Shown here piece after piece: positions 16,307 through 24,529 of a stretch of DNA of 64,000 nucleotides; the first letter of the stretch is position 1; each line of letters starts with the position of its first letter. The stretch is from Laspinema olomoucense D3b (lineage in GTDB: Bacteria; Cyanobacteriota; Cyanobacteriia; Cyanobacteriales; Laspinemataceae): the NCBI RefSeq assembly GCF_025370785.1, contig NZ_JAMXFA010000002.1:62001-126000 (forward strand), written 5' to 3'. The notes beneath the pieces were generated by a model that worked only from the letters and a program-made list of their open reading frames with translations, was not told where the DNA came from and made no database searches. Position numbers and translations under genes: made by a program.

Positions 16307-18100
16307 CTACAACCCCTTAAACTCATCCTGCAACGCCGGATAACTGCGATAAGTCTGCCGTAGCTGATCAATATATCCCTGCCACAGGGAGGCATCTTTC
16401 AGGATATCCAGATAAATCGATTTGATTGTTCCTGCATACATAGCAGCAGTTTGGTAATTGGCTCGCGTCTTAGCCTGGATATACTTTATCACCATTTTGT
16501 CATAAATGGCGATCGCCCCTTGAGGGCGATGTTCCTTCACCCCCTCCGCAATTTTCAGATCCGTAAACTGCCCACAAGGAGAGTTTTGAGATAAGGCGAT
16601 CGCCTTGTCCCACTCTTCCTCCTCTAAATAAATTTCCGCTAACTGCTTCGGAACATTTGCCACCCCGTCCAGGATCTCCTTGTACACCAGTTCCCACCGA
16701 TCTAACCCCGTCGCCACTTCCTTCAGTTGATGATACAGTGCGAGAGAATAGCCATATTCCCGCAACCTCAGCATCAACAGTCGATACAGATTTTCTAAGT
16801 CCCCTTGCTCTTGATAGAACTTGCTTAACTCAGAAAGAATGTTTTGGTCCTGGGAGCGGATTTTATAATAAGTATTGCTTCTTTGATCGCCTAAATCGAG
16901 ATGATTCTCTCTGCCAGTAGAAACCCATCGTTCTAACGTTGCCCGATATTTTTCTACCTTCCCTTGTTCTCGCCAATAATAGGCTAACTCCACATACTGA
17001 AAGGGCTGGTTTAAATTTGCCTCCCGCAACCGCAGATAATTTTCATCATCCCCCAACTGGCGATAAAAGTCCGCCATCCAATCAAAAGTATCTTCATGAT
17101 TACTATATTCCGGTAGGTGTTGAATCACATAGAGATAATCTTCCGGCATCGTACAAATCAGATTCAGGGTATCTATAATTACCCCATCCAGTGACTCATC
17201 CTCGAACATCTCCCACTGGAGCAAATTTAGCACCGAATCAATATAACCTTGCTTTCTTGGCATGGGCACTTCTCCTGCCGCCACCGCCTTTGCAAATAGG
17301 GCTAATGCCGTCCTTACTTCATAGGTGCCGATTAAATATTCTTCTTCGACGAAGTATTGATGCGCCTCCGTCACCACCTCCCACAAAACATTAATTTGGT
17401 CCGGCAATTCCAGGGTTGGGACTAGAGAGAAAACATGATCCAAGTCGGGATAATCCTCTTCATCATCATAATCCTCCTCATAGTCATCCTCATAATATCG
17501 CTCTTCTTCATCATAACTTTCTTTTTCAATCCATTGCTCATAGGTTTCCTCAAAAAAGTTCTGAATTTCTTGCTGGAGTCTGATCACCATTCCCAAGTTT
17601 GTTTGTGAGGGCTGAAGAAGTTCCGGGGATAGGTTTCCTTCAGACAATAGTAGATGACGCACCTCGGGAAATTCATCTACAAATTTCAATACCATTTCTA
17701 CTAACTTATCAACCCCCATCCCTCGCAACGCCGCTTCCAAATCATCAGGAAGGGAGGCAACAGAAGAACCGGAGGCGATCGCCTCAACCTCATCCGAATT
17801 ATTCCCCACCAACTCATCGGGGTCACCGTAAAGCGCATACAACAACACCGCCACCCGATGCTTACAAACCTCATCTTGAGCAGCACAAGTACAATCCGCC
17901 GAAACATTGCCGCCACTACTGCGAATTTCTACACTGTAGACACCCGTTTTGGTTCCTACCTTCGCTGTAATTCCCGTGCCGGACCTATAATAAAACTGCT
18001 CAATGGAACTCGTTTCATAGCACAATAAGCCCACTTCAAAACTATCCGGATTATCGGCAAATTGTTTAATGTCTTCTACCGTCAACTGGTTCAAATTCAT
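16307..18100 (-). CDS. SWIM zinc-finger domain protein
   Basis: A 597-residue soluble protein. The N terminus 'LTVEDIKQFADNPDSFEVGLLCY' is typical of SWIM proteins. The zinc motif C-x-C-xn-C-x-H is seen as 'CTCAAQDEVCKH' near residues 70-81. An Asp/Glu/Tyr-rich low-complexity stretch follows at about 190-220, then a long helical TPR-like C-terminal region. SWIM domains bind nucleic acid or protein; no enzymatic domain is visible. The frame extends to a TTG at 18157, but the ATG at 18100 starts the family-like N terminus. A degenerate copy of its 3' end lies just downstream. Confidence 0.85.
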   Translation of the reverse strand: MNLNQLTVEDIKQFADNPDSFEVGLLCYETSSIEQFYYRSGTGITAKVGTKTGVYSVEIRSSGGNVSADCTCAAQDEVCKHRVAVLLYALYGDPDELVGNNSDEVEAIASGSSVASLPDDLEAALRGMGVDKLVEMVLKFVDEFPEVRHLLLSEGNLSPELLQPSQTNLGMVIRLQQEIQNFFEETYEQWIEKESYDEEERYYEDDYEEDYDDEEDYPDLDHVFSLVPTLELPDQINVLWEVVTEAHQYFVEEEYLIGTYEVRTALALFAKAVAAGEVPMPRKQGYIDSVLNLLQWEMFEDESLDGVIIDTLNLICTMPEDYLYVIQHLPEYSNHEDTFDWMADFYRQLGDDENYLRLREANLNQPFQYVELAYYWREQGKVEKYRATLERWVSTGRENHLDLGDQRSNTYYKIRSQDQNILSELSKFYQEQGDLENLYRLLMLRLREYGYSLALYHQLKEVATGLDRWELVYKEILDGVANVPKQLAEIYLEEEEWDKAIALSQNSPCGQFTDLKIAEGVKEHRPQGAIAIYDKMVIKYIQAKTRANYQTAAMYAGTIKSIYLDILKDASLWQGYIDQLRQTYRSYPALQDEFKGL

Positions 18101-18384
18101 AAGTAGCTGCTGATAGGATGGAATGGACCACTCAGATTTTACCCTAGAAAATCCCAAGGCGATCGCCCAATTAATCTCCCCGGGAAGATGTGCCGGTACG
18201 CACTGAATTGATAACTTAAGGGGAGCATCTGCTGCCCGTGCAGATAGATTTGGTTTATGATAGAAGCATCGGTTTTAAAGAAGCGACACTGAAGCAGGGT
18301 GGGGCAACATGAACAAAGCTGTGCCTGCACTTTGCTTAAAAGAACATTGATATAATTTGCATTGCATTTATGGAGAGTATTGCT

Positions 18385-19125
18385 ATGACATCCACCCAAC
18401 CTCAAGCGATCGCCTCTCGGGTGAATCCCACTCGCACCTTACCCCCCTTAGAAAATGGCGATCGCTTAAGGCGTCCGGAATTCGAGCGCCGCTATCACCT
18501 CATGCCGGACATCAAAAAAGCTGAACTCATTGAAGGAGTAGTTTATATGGCATCCCCCTCCCCCTTACGCTTTCGGTCCCATGCCGAACCTCATGGTGAT
18601 TTAATCGGGTGGTTGTGGACTTATAAAATTGCCACCCCCCAAGTTCAAATGGGAATTGAACCCACAGTGCGCCTAGATTTAGAAAACGAACTCCAACCCG
18701 ATGGCGTCTTATTAATCAGTCCCGAAAACGGCGGACAATCCACCATTGACGCAGAGGGATACATCCAAGGCGCACCGGAACTCGTCGCCGAAATTGCCGC
18801 CAGTAGCGCCGCCATTGACTTGGGGGATAAAAAACGCGCCTATCGCCGCAATGGGGTGAAAGAATATATTATATGGCAAGTTTTTGATGAAAAAATTGAG
18901 TGGTTTCAGTTAGAAGACGGGGATTATGTATCAGTCTTGCCCGATGAGCAAGGGATAATCCGTTCGCAAGTCTTCCCCGGATTGTGGTTGGATATTCCTA
19001 ATCTCATCCAAGGGAATATGCAGCAAGTTTTGACAGTTTTGCAACAAGGAATCAGTTCGCCGGAACATCAAGCATTTGTGCAACCATTAGGAGAAGATTC
19101 GGCGGAATCATCTCCTGATGCTTGA
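18385..19125 (+). CDS. Uma2 family endonuclease (DUF820)
   Basis: A 246-residue protein of the Uma2/DUF820 family, abundant in cyanobacteria and predicted from fold to be PD-(D/E)XK nucleases. Visible core: 'KKAELIEGVVYMASP' (conserved Glu), 'LQPDGVLLIS' (Asp), 'GAPELVAEIAASSAAIDLGDKKRAYRRNGVKEYIIW' (E-x-K-like core with downstream Lys). No signal peptide or membrane segment. The ATG at 18385 is preceded by GGAGAG, which overlaps an alternative ATG at 18370. Its cellular role is unknown; these genes come in many copies per genome and behave as accessory genes. Confidence 0.88.
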   Translation: MTSTQPQAIASRVNPTRTLPPLENGDRLRRPEFERRYHLMPDIKKAELIEGVVYMASPSPLRFRSHAEPHGDLIGWLWTYKIATPQVQMGIEPTVRLDLENELQPDGVLLISPENGGQSTIDAEGYIQGAPELVAEIAASSAAIDLGDKKRAYRRNGVKEYIIWQVFDEKIEWFQLEDGDYVSVLPDEQGIIRSQVFPGLWLDIPNLIQGNMQQVLTVLQQGISSPEHQAFVQPLGEDSAESSPDA

Positions 19126-19156
19126 TGCTGGGATTAAGATTGGACTGCGATCGCCC

Positions 19157-19393
19157 CTATTGCTCATGTTCGGAGTCCTGGTTTTTCTCCTCCATCCCGG
19201 GGGCGATCGGTACCTGATGGGTGACCCGTTGCACCATACTGTCCTGCTGCACCGGCATCGTGTTATCATAGCGAATATGCCACAATGCCAATCCAAAGGT
19301 GAGAGCAACTCCTAACCCCTCATGAATCAACCCGATCGCAGTCGTTGCCATTGCTTCCCCAACAATTAACAGAGTGCGCTTAGAAATCTGCAT
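19157..19393 (-). CDS. Small one-to-two-pass membrane protein, unknown
   Basis: A 78-residue protein. It has a basic N terminus ('MQISKR'), a hydrophobic glycine/alanine-rich stretch over residues 7-45, and a charged glutamine/glutamate-rich tail that is probably cytoplasmic. The long upstream open frame is ignored because GAGGATAAGG lies just before the ATG at 19393. It is divergent from the NB-ARC/TPR gene, so the two could share a control region. No family recognised. Confidence 0.6.
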   Translation of the reverse strand: MQISKRTLLIVGEAMATTAIGLIHEGLGVALTFGLALWHIRYDNTMPVQQDSMVQRVTHQVPIAPGMEEKNQDSEHEQ

Positions 19394-19502
19394 TACCTTA
19401 TCCTCAAACTCGATAATGCAGTTGTAAAATTGCGGGTATTCCCGAAAGCAAGGAAGCGCCGAAAGCACTATACTACAAATATTCGGGTAGATACGGGGAG
19501 GG

Positions 19503-19545
19503 GTTTCGGTATCGGGATCCCGAAACTTTCCCGAAACTTCTTTCG
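19503..19545. promoter_or_regulatory. CCCGAAAC repeats before the STAND gene
   Basis: GTTTCGG pairs with CCGAAAC across a short spacer containing GGGATCCC. The 11-bp unit CCCGAAACTTT/C is then repeated head to tail at 19519 and 19530, followed by TTTCGGA. It lies in the 200-bp divergent spacer, 50-90 bases upstream of the NB-ARC gene. Regulator binding is inference. Confidence 0.4.
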
Positions 19546-19593
19546 GATTCCGGAACCCGCAAACTCGGTTTTTACTCTCATTCCCTTGCAGCG

Positions 19594-22500
19594 ATGGCGA
19601 AAAAAGCTCACGGCAATACTCCCAAAATACGAGTTCAGCTTCTGGTTGAGGCATTGTTGGACTATGAACTGAACAACAGCGATCGGATTAACAACCTGAG
19701 CGTTAGCTGGGATAAAAATGATGAAACTCTGCTCATCGTCAATACTACTCTGCAAGCGCTGCGGTATTTGGTGCGGGATAAAACCGAATTTAAACCGAGT
19801 CCTAAGACATCTGAGACGCAACTCAAGAAAATTATCGGCGAACTCCTCAGCTATTACCTCAAAGACTTCCTTGGCATCTTGCACGATAACCGCGCCACCA
19901 TCAAAGGATCTGAGGATTGGGTATTTACCCTAAAATTGTGGAGTCAAGATAAAGAGAAGAACCTGCAACCACTAGAGGAACTGTGGTACGAGAAACAATC
20001 GCCCCAGTCTCGCGACAGTCAAAGCGGATCGGTTCCCCCGGTAGTGGAAACGAATCAAGACACAACGCCGCCTCCACCACCCCAGAGCAAAGGGATCCAA
20101 ACCGTGGGACTGGAAACCATCGCTGAAATCCCCGTGTGGGTGGGGCGCGATGCTTTGTTACAGGAGTTAAAAACCAAATTACTCGCCCCCGAAACTCCCC
20201 CGAAAGTGCTGACAATTATCGGACAAGGGGGCATCGGCAAAACCAGTTTAGCGGTGAAACTCCTGGAAACCTTGGGAGTGCAGTTGCAACCGCCTACCCT
20301 CACCGCCACCTGTCCCTATCAGAAAGCATTGTATTTAAAAACCTACCAAGGGACCAGTTTTGATGCCGTGGCAGAGTTTCTCCTGCGGGGATTAGACATC
20401 GAAACCCCTGAACCCCTGAAAACCGCAGGGGAAAAAATCACCCAAATTCTGGAGGGGTTGACAAAACAGCGCAGCGTTGTCGTGCTGGATAACCTGGAAG
20501 ATATTTTACACCCCGCTCACCATCCCGACTGCGGTAAAGCGCTGTCTCCAGAATGGGGCGAGTTGCTTCATGCCTTTGCTTACCGCAATCATTGCTCAAC
20601 CCTGATTCTCACCAGTCGAGAATTCCCCGTGGATTTAACTGATACTCGTGCCCGGAACCCGAAACCCGACCCGAAATTAGTGGAAGTTCTCCCCTTGTCT
20701 GGGGTTGAGGATACGGATGGAGTGGAAATCTTGCGTCAGCGCGGATCGGAAGATAGTGAGGAAGATTGCCGATGGATTGCGGAACGAGTCAAAGGGAATG
20801 CCTTTATTTTGACCCAATTGGCGGCGATCGGGGCCGAAAGTCCCGGGTATCTGCGGAAACATCCGGAACTGGTGACAGAAGAAGCAGAACCGATTCTGCA
20901 AGCGCAACTCGGGCGGCAAAGTCAGGCAGGGTTAGACTTATTGCGGCGAATGTGCGTCTTGCGCGTCGGCATCGATATCCAGGGTTTGACCTTTTTGCGC
21001 CTGTACACCGATGACAGAGAGAAAAACAAGCGGTTTGAGATGGCAGCACTTTTAGAAGAACCGGCAGAATTGACCAAAGCGGAAGTCAAAGATACCCAAG
21101 AAATTGTCATGCGCTTGGTGAATAGTTCCTTAGTGCAGCGTCGCTATGATAAGGAGCAGTGTGAGTGGTATTATGACCTCCATCGCTTGATGGTTGAATA
21201 CTTGCAAGGGCAATATCAAGCCGAATTACCGCAACTGATGCAACGGGTTTATAAGTTCTACTGTACGGGGAAGACGGTAGAAAATCCCAAAACCTTACAA
21301 GATTTGCGCCCGCTTTTGGAGGCACAGTATTTTGCCTTCATGTTGGGAATTTATAACGAGGCATCTAGTTTATTGATGGGACAAATAGAGGATTATCTAA
21401 CACCCTGGGGATACGGGAACCTCTTAAAAGATTTGTATGAGCAAATCTTACCCCATGTTGATGAGGGGACTCGTCCTTATTATCTATCGCGAATTGGTTT
21501 GAGATATCGGGATTGGGGGAATTGGGATGAAGCAGAAGAATATTATCAGAATGCTTTAACTATCGCACAAAAACAAAAAAATAAGAGTTTGATTGCTGGA
21601 TTACAAGCAAGTTTGGGATATATCCAGCAGGATCGCGGCAACTGGGATGAGGCGGAGCGTCTGTTTCGGCAATATTTGGAAGTTAAAACCCAATTGCGGG
21701 AGCGCAAAGGGATGGCAACCTCTTGGAGACTGTTAGGTTCTATTGAGCGACTGAGGGGCAACTGGGATGAGGCGGAGCGTCTGTTTCGGCAATCTTTGCA
21801 ACTGAGTACCGAATTGGGCGATCGCTCGGGGATAGCATCCTCTTGGGCAAGTTTGGGATATATTGAGGGAAAACGGGGCAACTGGGATGAGGCGGAGCAT
21901 CTGTTTCGGCAATCTTTAGCAATTGACACTGAATTGGGCGATCTTTCCAGTATGGCATCCTCTTGGGCAAGTTTGGGTTCTATCGAGCGACTTCGGGGCA
22001 ACTGGGATGAGGCGGAGCGTCTGTATCGGCAATCTTTAAAAGTTAAAACCCAATTGGGCGATCGCCAAGGGATGGCATCCTGTTGGGGACTGTTGGGATA
22101 TCTCGAGCGAAATCGGGGCAACTGGGATGAGGCAAAGCGTCTGTTTCGGCAATCTTTGGAATTGAGCACTGAATTGGGCGATCGCTCCGGTATGGCAACC
22201 TCTTGGGGACAGTTGGGAGATATCCAGCAACTTCAGGGCAACTGTGATGAGGCGGAGCGTCTGTATCAGCAATCTTTGCAACTGAGAACCGAATTGGGCG
22301 ATAAATCTGGCATGGCAACCTCTTGGGGAGTGTTGGGAGATATCCAGCGAAATCGGGGCAACTGGGATCAGGCGGAGCGTCTGTATCAGCAATCTTTGGC
22401 ATTGAGAACCGAATTGGGCGATCGCTCGGGGATGGCAGCAACTTGGGGTTGTCTGGGAGAAAACGAACTCGTCAAAGGCAATCTCGATGCTGCTGAAAAA

Positions 22501-22710
22501 TATTTAACTGAAGCATTGGTACAGATGGAAGAATTGGGAATGACTTTGCATATTGCGGAAGCAAATTTTGACATCGCGCAACTCTGGCGCAAACGTGGGA
22601 ATGAAGAAATTGCCCAGCAGCATTACCAGAAATCCTATCAAATCTATCAACAACTAGGTGCAGCAAAGGATTTAGAACGGATTGAGCGGGAGTGGAATCA
22701 GGAAGTTTAG
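19594..22710 (+). CDS. NB-ARC (STAND) NTPase with TPR sensor array
   Basis: A 1,038-residue STAND NTPase. Residues 1-135 form an uncharacterised N-terminal domain ('IRVQLLVEALLDYEL'), followed by a proline-rich linker. The NTPase core has Walker A 'GQGGIGKTS' (210-218), Walker B 'VVVLDNLED' (295-303) and 'LILTSRE' (337-343). A winged-helix region follows, with an MHD-like 'LHRLMVEYL' near residue 529. From about residue 640 to 1000 there are nine 40-residue TPR units of the form 'RGNWDEAERLFRQSL..TELGDRSGMA'. In STAND proteins the repeats sense a ligand and the N-terminal domain acts or recruits an effector. Several bacterial relatives defend against phage; that role here is inference. No Shine-Dalgarno is obvious at the ATG. 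Confidence 0.88.
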   Translation: MAKKAHGNTPKIRVQLLVEALLDYELNNSDRINNLSVSWDKNDETLLIVNTTLQALRYLVRDKTEFKPSPKTSETQLKKIIGELLSYYLKDFLGILHDNRATIKGSEDWVFTLKLWSQDKEKNLQPLEELWYEKQSPQSRDSQSGSVPPVVETNQDTTPPPPPQSKGIQTVGLETIAEIPVWVGRDALLQELKTKLLAPETPPKVLTIIGQGGIGKTSLAVKLLETLGVQLQPPTLTATCPYQKALYLKTYQGTSFDAVAEFLLRGLDIETPEPLKTAGEKITQILEGLTKQRSVVVLDNLEDILHPAHHPDCGKALSPEWGELLHAFAYRNHCSTLILTSREFPVDLTDTRARNPKPDPKLVEVLPLSGVEDTDGVEILRQRGSEDSEEDCRWIAERVKGNAFILTQLAAIGAESPGYLRKHPELVTEEAEPILQAQLGRQSQAGLDLLRRMCVLRVGIDIQGLTFLRLYTDDREKNKRFEMAALLEEPAELTKAEVKDTQEIVMRLVNSSLVQRRYDKEQCEWYYDLHRLMVEYLQGQYQAELPQLMQRVYKFYCTGKTVENPKTLQDLRPLLEAQYFAFMLGIYNEASSLLMGQIEDYLTPWGYGNLLKDLYEQILPHVDEGTRPYYLSRIGLRYRDWGNWDEAEEYYQNALTIAQKQKNKSLIAGLQASLGYIQQDRGNWDEAERLFRQYLEVKTQLRERKGMATSWRLLGSIERLRGNWDEAERLFRQSLQLSTELGDRSGIASSWASLGYIEGKRGNWDEAEHLFRQSLAIDTELGDLSSMASSWASLGSIERLRGNWDEAERLYRQSLKVKTQLGDRQGMASCWGLLGYLERNRGNWDEAKRLFRQSLELSTELGDRSGMATSWGQLGDIQQLQGNCDEAERLYQQSLQLRTELGDKSGMATSWGVLGDIQRNRGNWDQAERLYQQSLALRTELGDRSGMAATWGCLGENELVKGNLDAAEKYLTEALVQMEELGMTLHIAEANFDIAQLWRKRGNEEIAQQHYQKSYQIYQQLGAAKDLERIEREWNQEV
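21517..22596 (+). repeat. Nine tandem 120-bp TPR-coding units
   Basis: The block GGCAACTGGGATGAGGCGGAGC recurs at exactly 120-bp intervals (21637, 21757, 21877, 21997, 22117, 22237, 22357), with degenerate outer units at 21517 and 22477. Inner units are near identical at the DNA level over long blocks, beyond what protein constraint needs. Variable positions cluster around the helix that follows 'LGxI'. No unit has an insertion or deletion. Confidence 0.92.
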
Positions 22711-22833
22711 GGCTGTAGTAAAATAGGGGCGAGTGCCAGAAACCTGGTTGGGGCGATAATTGGGGAATTTGTCCCCAGATTGGCTCAAGCAACTGGGTTC
22801 TCATTTTATAAACTTTTATCGGACAATATAACC

Positions 22834-23160
22834 ATGTCAATCCCCTCTCAAGTTCTCGCCAAATTGAAAATTTTAGAAACCCTTTATCACCAAGGGAAAT
22901 CTAATGATCTCATCAACCAGACATTAGACAAAATTATTAGCCAAGAATTGGCGGAGTCTCGGCAAAAAAATCAGGAATTCGAAGCCGAAATGCAAATTTT
23001 TGAACAACAGTATCAAATGTCATCGGCTGAATTCTCTCAACTATTCCACTCCGGAAAATTAGGAGATCAAATTGACTTTGTGGAATGGAACGCTTTTTAT
23101 CAAATGTGGACGACATTGCAAGAGCAGATTCAACTTTTGCAATCTACGGAAAATCTATGA
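22834..23160 (+). CDS. Small coiled-coil-like hypothetical protein
   Basis: A 108-residue soluble, mostly helical protein with charged heptad-like stretches ('ISQELAESRQKNQEFEAEMQIFEQQYQ', in pieces). The C terminus is rich in glutamine and leucine. No family was recognised; small size and context suggest the first gene of an antitoxin-like operon. I chose the ATG at 22834 because the upstream 18 residues are not helical and no ribosome site precedes 22780. Its stop overlaps the next ATG by four bases (ATGA), the remains of a coupled operon. Confidence 0.6.
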   Translation: MSIPSQVLAKLKILETLYHQGKSNDLINQTLDKIISQELAESRQKNQEFEAEMQIFEQQYQMSSAEFSQLFHSGKLGDQIDFVEWNAFYQMWTTLQEQIQLLQSTENL

Positions 23161-23301
23161 TGATTGAAGAGTATTTGACCGTTTTGTGACAATTCTAATC
23201 CGGCTGGTGCTAGAATTATCGCCAGTGGCATCCGGGATATTCAGGAAACTATTCATAATGCTCAAACCTGGGAGAGGATTACAGGAGAATTTAACCCATG
23301 A
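23157..23301 (+). pseudogene. Remnant of a middle operon gene
   Basis: The reading frame begins with ATGATG at 23157, in a 4-base overlap with the previous stop. It encodes about ten residues ('MMIEEYLTVL') and hits TGA. After a frame change, 36 codons ('NSNPAGARIIASGIRDIQET' and onward) are open and end in TGA, again overlapping the next ATG by four bases at 23298. Head and tail therefore keep both ATGA junctions while the body is deleted or frameshifted. I infer a lost gene that once linked the two flanking small genes. Confidence 0.65.
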
Positions 23302-23492
23302 ACGAACAACCGTCAAAATCCATCTCTGAAATTTTTGAGGAGAGAACCCTCATCGATCGCGCTTTAAAAGTTGCCGCCAATCGTGCCTTTTTGCGTCACA
23401 AACAATTGGGGCGTCCGATTGTAGTCTGGCAGGATGGAAAAATTGTCAAAATTCCCCCGGAAGAGATTTGCGTAGATGAAGAATATTTCTAA
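23298..23492 (+). CDS. Small hypothetical protein, operon tail
   Basis: A 64-residue protein with an N-terminal helix ('ISEIFEERTLIDRALKVAANRAFLRHKQLGRP') and a short basic-to-acidic beta end ('IVVWQDGKIVKIPPEEI'). It resembles the small conserved proteins that follow toxin-like genes in cyanobacteria, but no function is established. Its ATG overlaps the end of the decayed gene before it, and AGGAGAA lies upstream at about 10 bases. Confidence 0.6.
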   Translation: MNEQPSKSISEIFEERTLIDRALKVAANRAFLRHKQLGRPIVVWQDGKIVKIPPEEICVDEEYF

Positions 23493-23542
23493 ACCCATCG
23501 GTCCCACCCGGAGTTACCGATAGTGGTGCAATTTCAAGGGTT

Positions 23543-23640
23543 AGAAACCGGGTTTCTTAATCAGATGTTGGCAATTGCCATGAAAGGCGGTGAGAAACCC
23601 GGTTTCTGGTCCAGTTTTAAGGGTTAGAAACTGGGTGTTC
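23543..23640. repeat. Palindromic AGAAACCGGGTTTCT cluster
   Basis: Three related 15-base elements occur in 98 bases: AGAAACCGGGTTTCT at 23543, AGAAACCCGGTTTCT at 23593, and a weaker AGAAACTGGGTGTTCT at 23626. The same motif is found at 11813-11839, 47264-47280 and 47344-47358. The elements are non-coding here and able to form short hairpins. Confidence 0.6.
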
Positions 23641-23758
23641 TCATGAGGGGGCTTCAGCTCCCTCACAAGGAAAAAAAGGGAAATTTGCTAAACTGAACCC
23701 ATGAACCTATAAAAAGGCGGTTTGAGTGACAGCCTAACACACAATTTGAGGTCAAGCA

Positions 23759-24004
23759 ATGAAAGCAGTTGAAGTCATGGGCAAAGTCGATGATAAGGGT
23801 CAACTTTTGTTAGATGAACCTTTAGACATTAAATCCGAGAGCCGAGTCAAAGTGATTCTCTTGATATCCGATGAAGATGACTTGGATCCGGATGATACTC
23901 CCGCCGAGGAAATTAAAGCTAGTTTAATCCGAGCCTTGCAAGATGCTAAAGCCGGAAGAAGAATTCCCTTAGAACAAATGTGGGAGGGAATTGATGCCGA
24001 ATAA
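23759..24004 (+). CDS. Antitoxin of a RelE-type pair
   Basis: An 81-residue protein. Its short beta-rich N-terminal part ('VEVMGKVDDKGQLLLDEPL') is followed by a long acidic helical tail ('DPDDTPAEEIKASLIRALQDAKAG'). This is the usual build of cyanobacterial antitoxins that neutralise RelE/ParE toxins and bind their own promoter. GAGG lies about 7 bases before the ATG. The gene overlaps the toxin gene by 11 bases, which implies translational coupling. Confidence 0.8.
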   Translation: MKAVEVMGKVDDKGQLLLDEPLDIKSESRVKVILLISDEDDLDPDDTPAEEIKASLIRALQDAKAGRRIPLEQMWEGIDAE

Positions 24005-24356
24005 TCCTGAACTCGTCAACATTGATTTAACACCTGAATATCGCAATAACCTCAAAAAACTAGCGAAGAAATATCGCAATATTCGTTCTGATACTCAGGT
24101 AGTCATTGAGGCATTACAACAAGGCTCTCGATTAGGCGATCGCCTTTCTGGTTTTGGCGAAAACCTTTATATTTACAAGGTTAGAGCCAAAAATAGTAAT
24201 ATCCAAAAAGCAAAAAGTAGCGGCTATCGCATTATTTATTTGCTGGAATCAGAAACCAGTATTTTATTGTTGACGATTTATAGCAAACCAGAGCCAGAAG
24301 ATATAACACCGGAGCAAATTCAAACGATTTTAGAGGAGCTGTATCAATCAGAATGA
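23994..24356 (+). CDS. RelE/ParE-family toxin
   Basis: A 120-residue basic protein with the RelE/ParE fold pattern: N-terminal helices ('TPEYRNNLKKLAKKYRNI'), a basic middle ('YKVRAKNSNIQKAKSSGYRIIYLLE') and a final strand 'TSILLLTIYSKPE'. Family members either cut ribosome-bound mRNA or inhibit gyrase; the sequence alone does not decide which. A TTG at 23991 is possible, but the adjacent ATG at 23994 is preferred. Second gene of the toxin-antitoxin pair. Confidence 0.82.
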   Translation: MPNNPELVNIDLTPEYRNNLKKLAKKYRNIRSDTQVVIEALQQGSRLGDRLSGFGENLYIYKVRAKNSNIQKAKSSGYRIIYLLESETSILLLTIYSKPEPEDITPEQIQTILEELYQSE

Positions 24357-24477
24357 ATAGGGAGCATCTCAATCACGAACAGTTCTTCCCCCTCCCCGAT
24401 GTCTTGGTGAGAGGGTTGGGGGGGTGGGGTCTTTCTCGTGACGCGGCTGAAGCCCCCTCACGAGGAAATTTTGCCAC

Positions 24478-24509
24478 AAAAAAGCAGCCTCGGAAAAGGC
24501 TGCTTTTTC
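24478..24509. terminator. Bidirectional terminator
   Basis: AAAAAAGCAGCCT pairs with AGGCTGCTTTTTCT around a short loop, with A and T runs on both sides. It lies between the toxin gene (plus) and glmS (minus), so it can stop transcription from both. Confidence 0.85.
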
Positions 24510-24529
24510 TCACATAAAACTTACTCTAT

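Noticed and set aside
21546-22441. Minus-strand repeated serine/proline-rich frames
   Set aside because: Shadows of the 120-bp TPR-coding array on the other strand.
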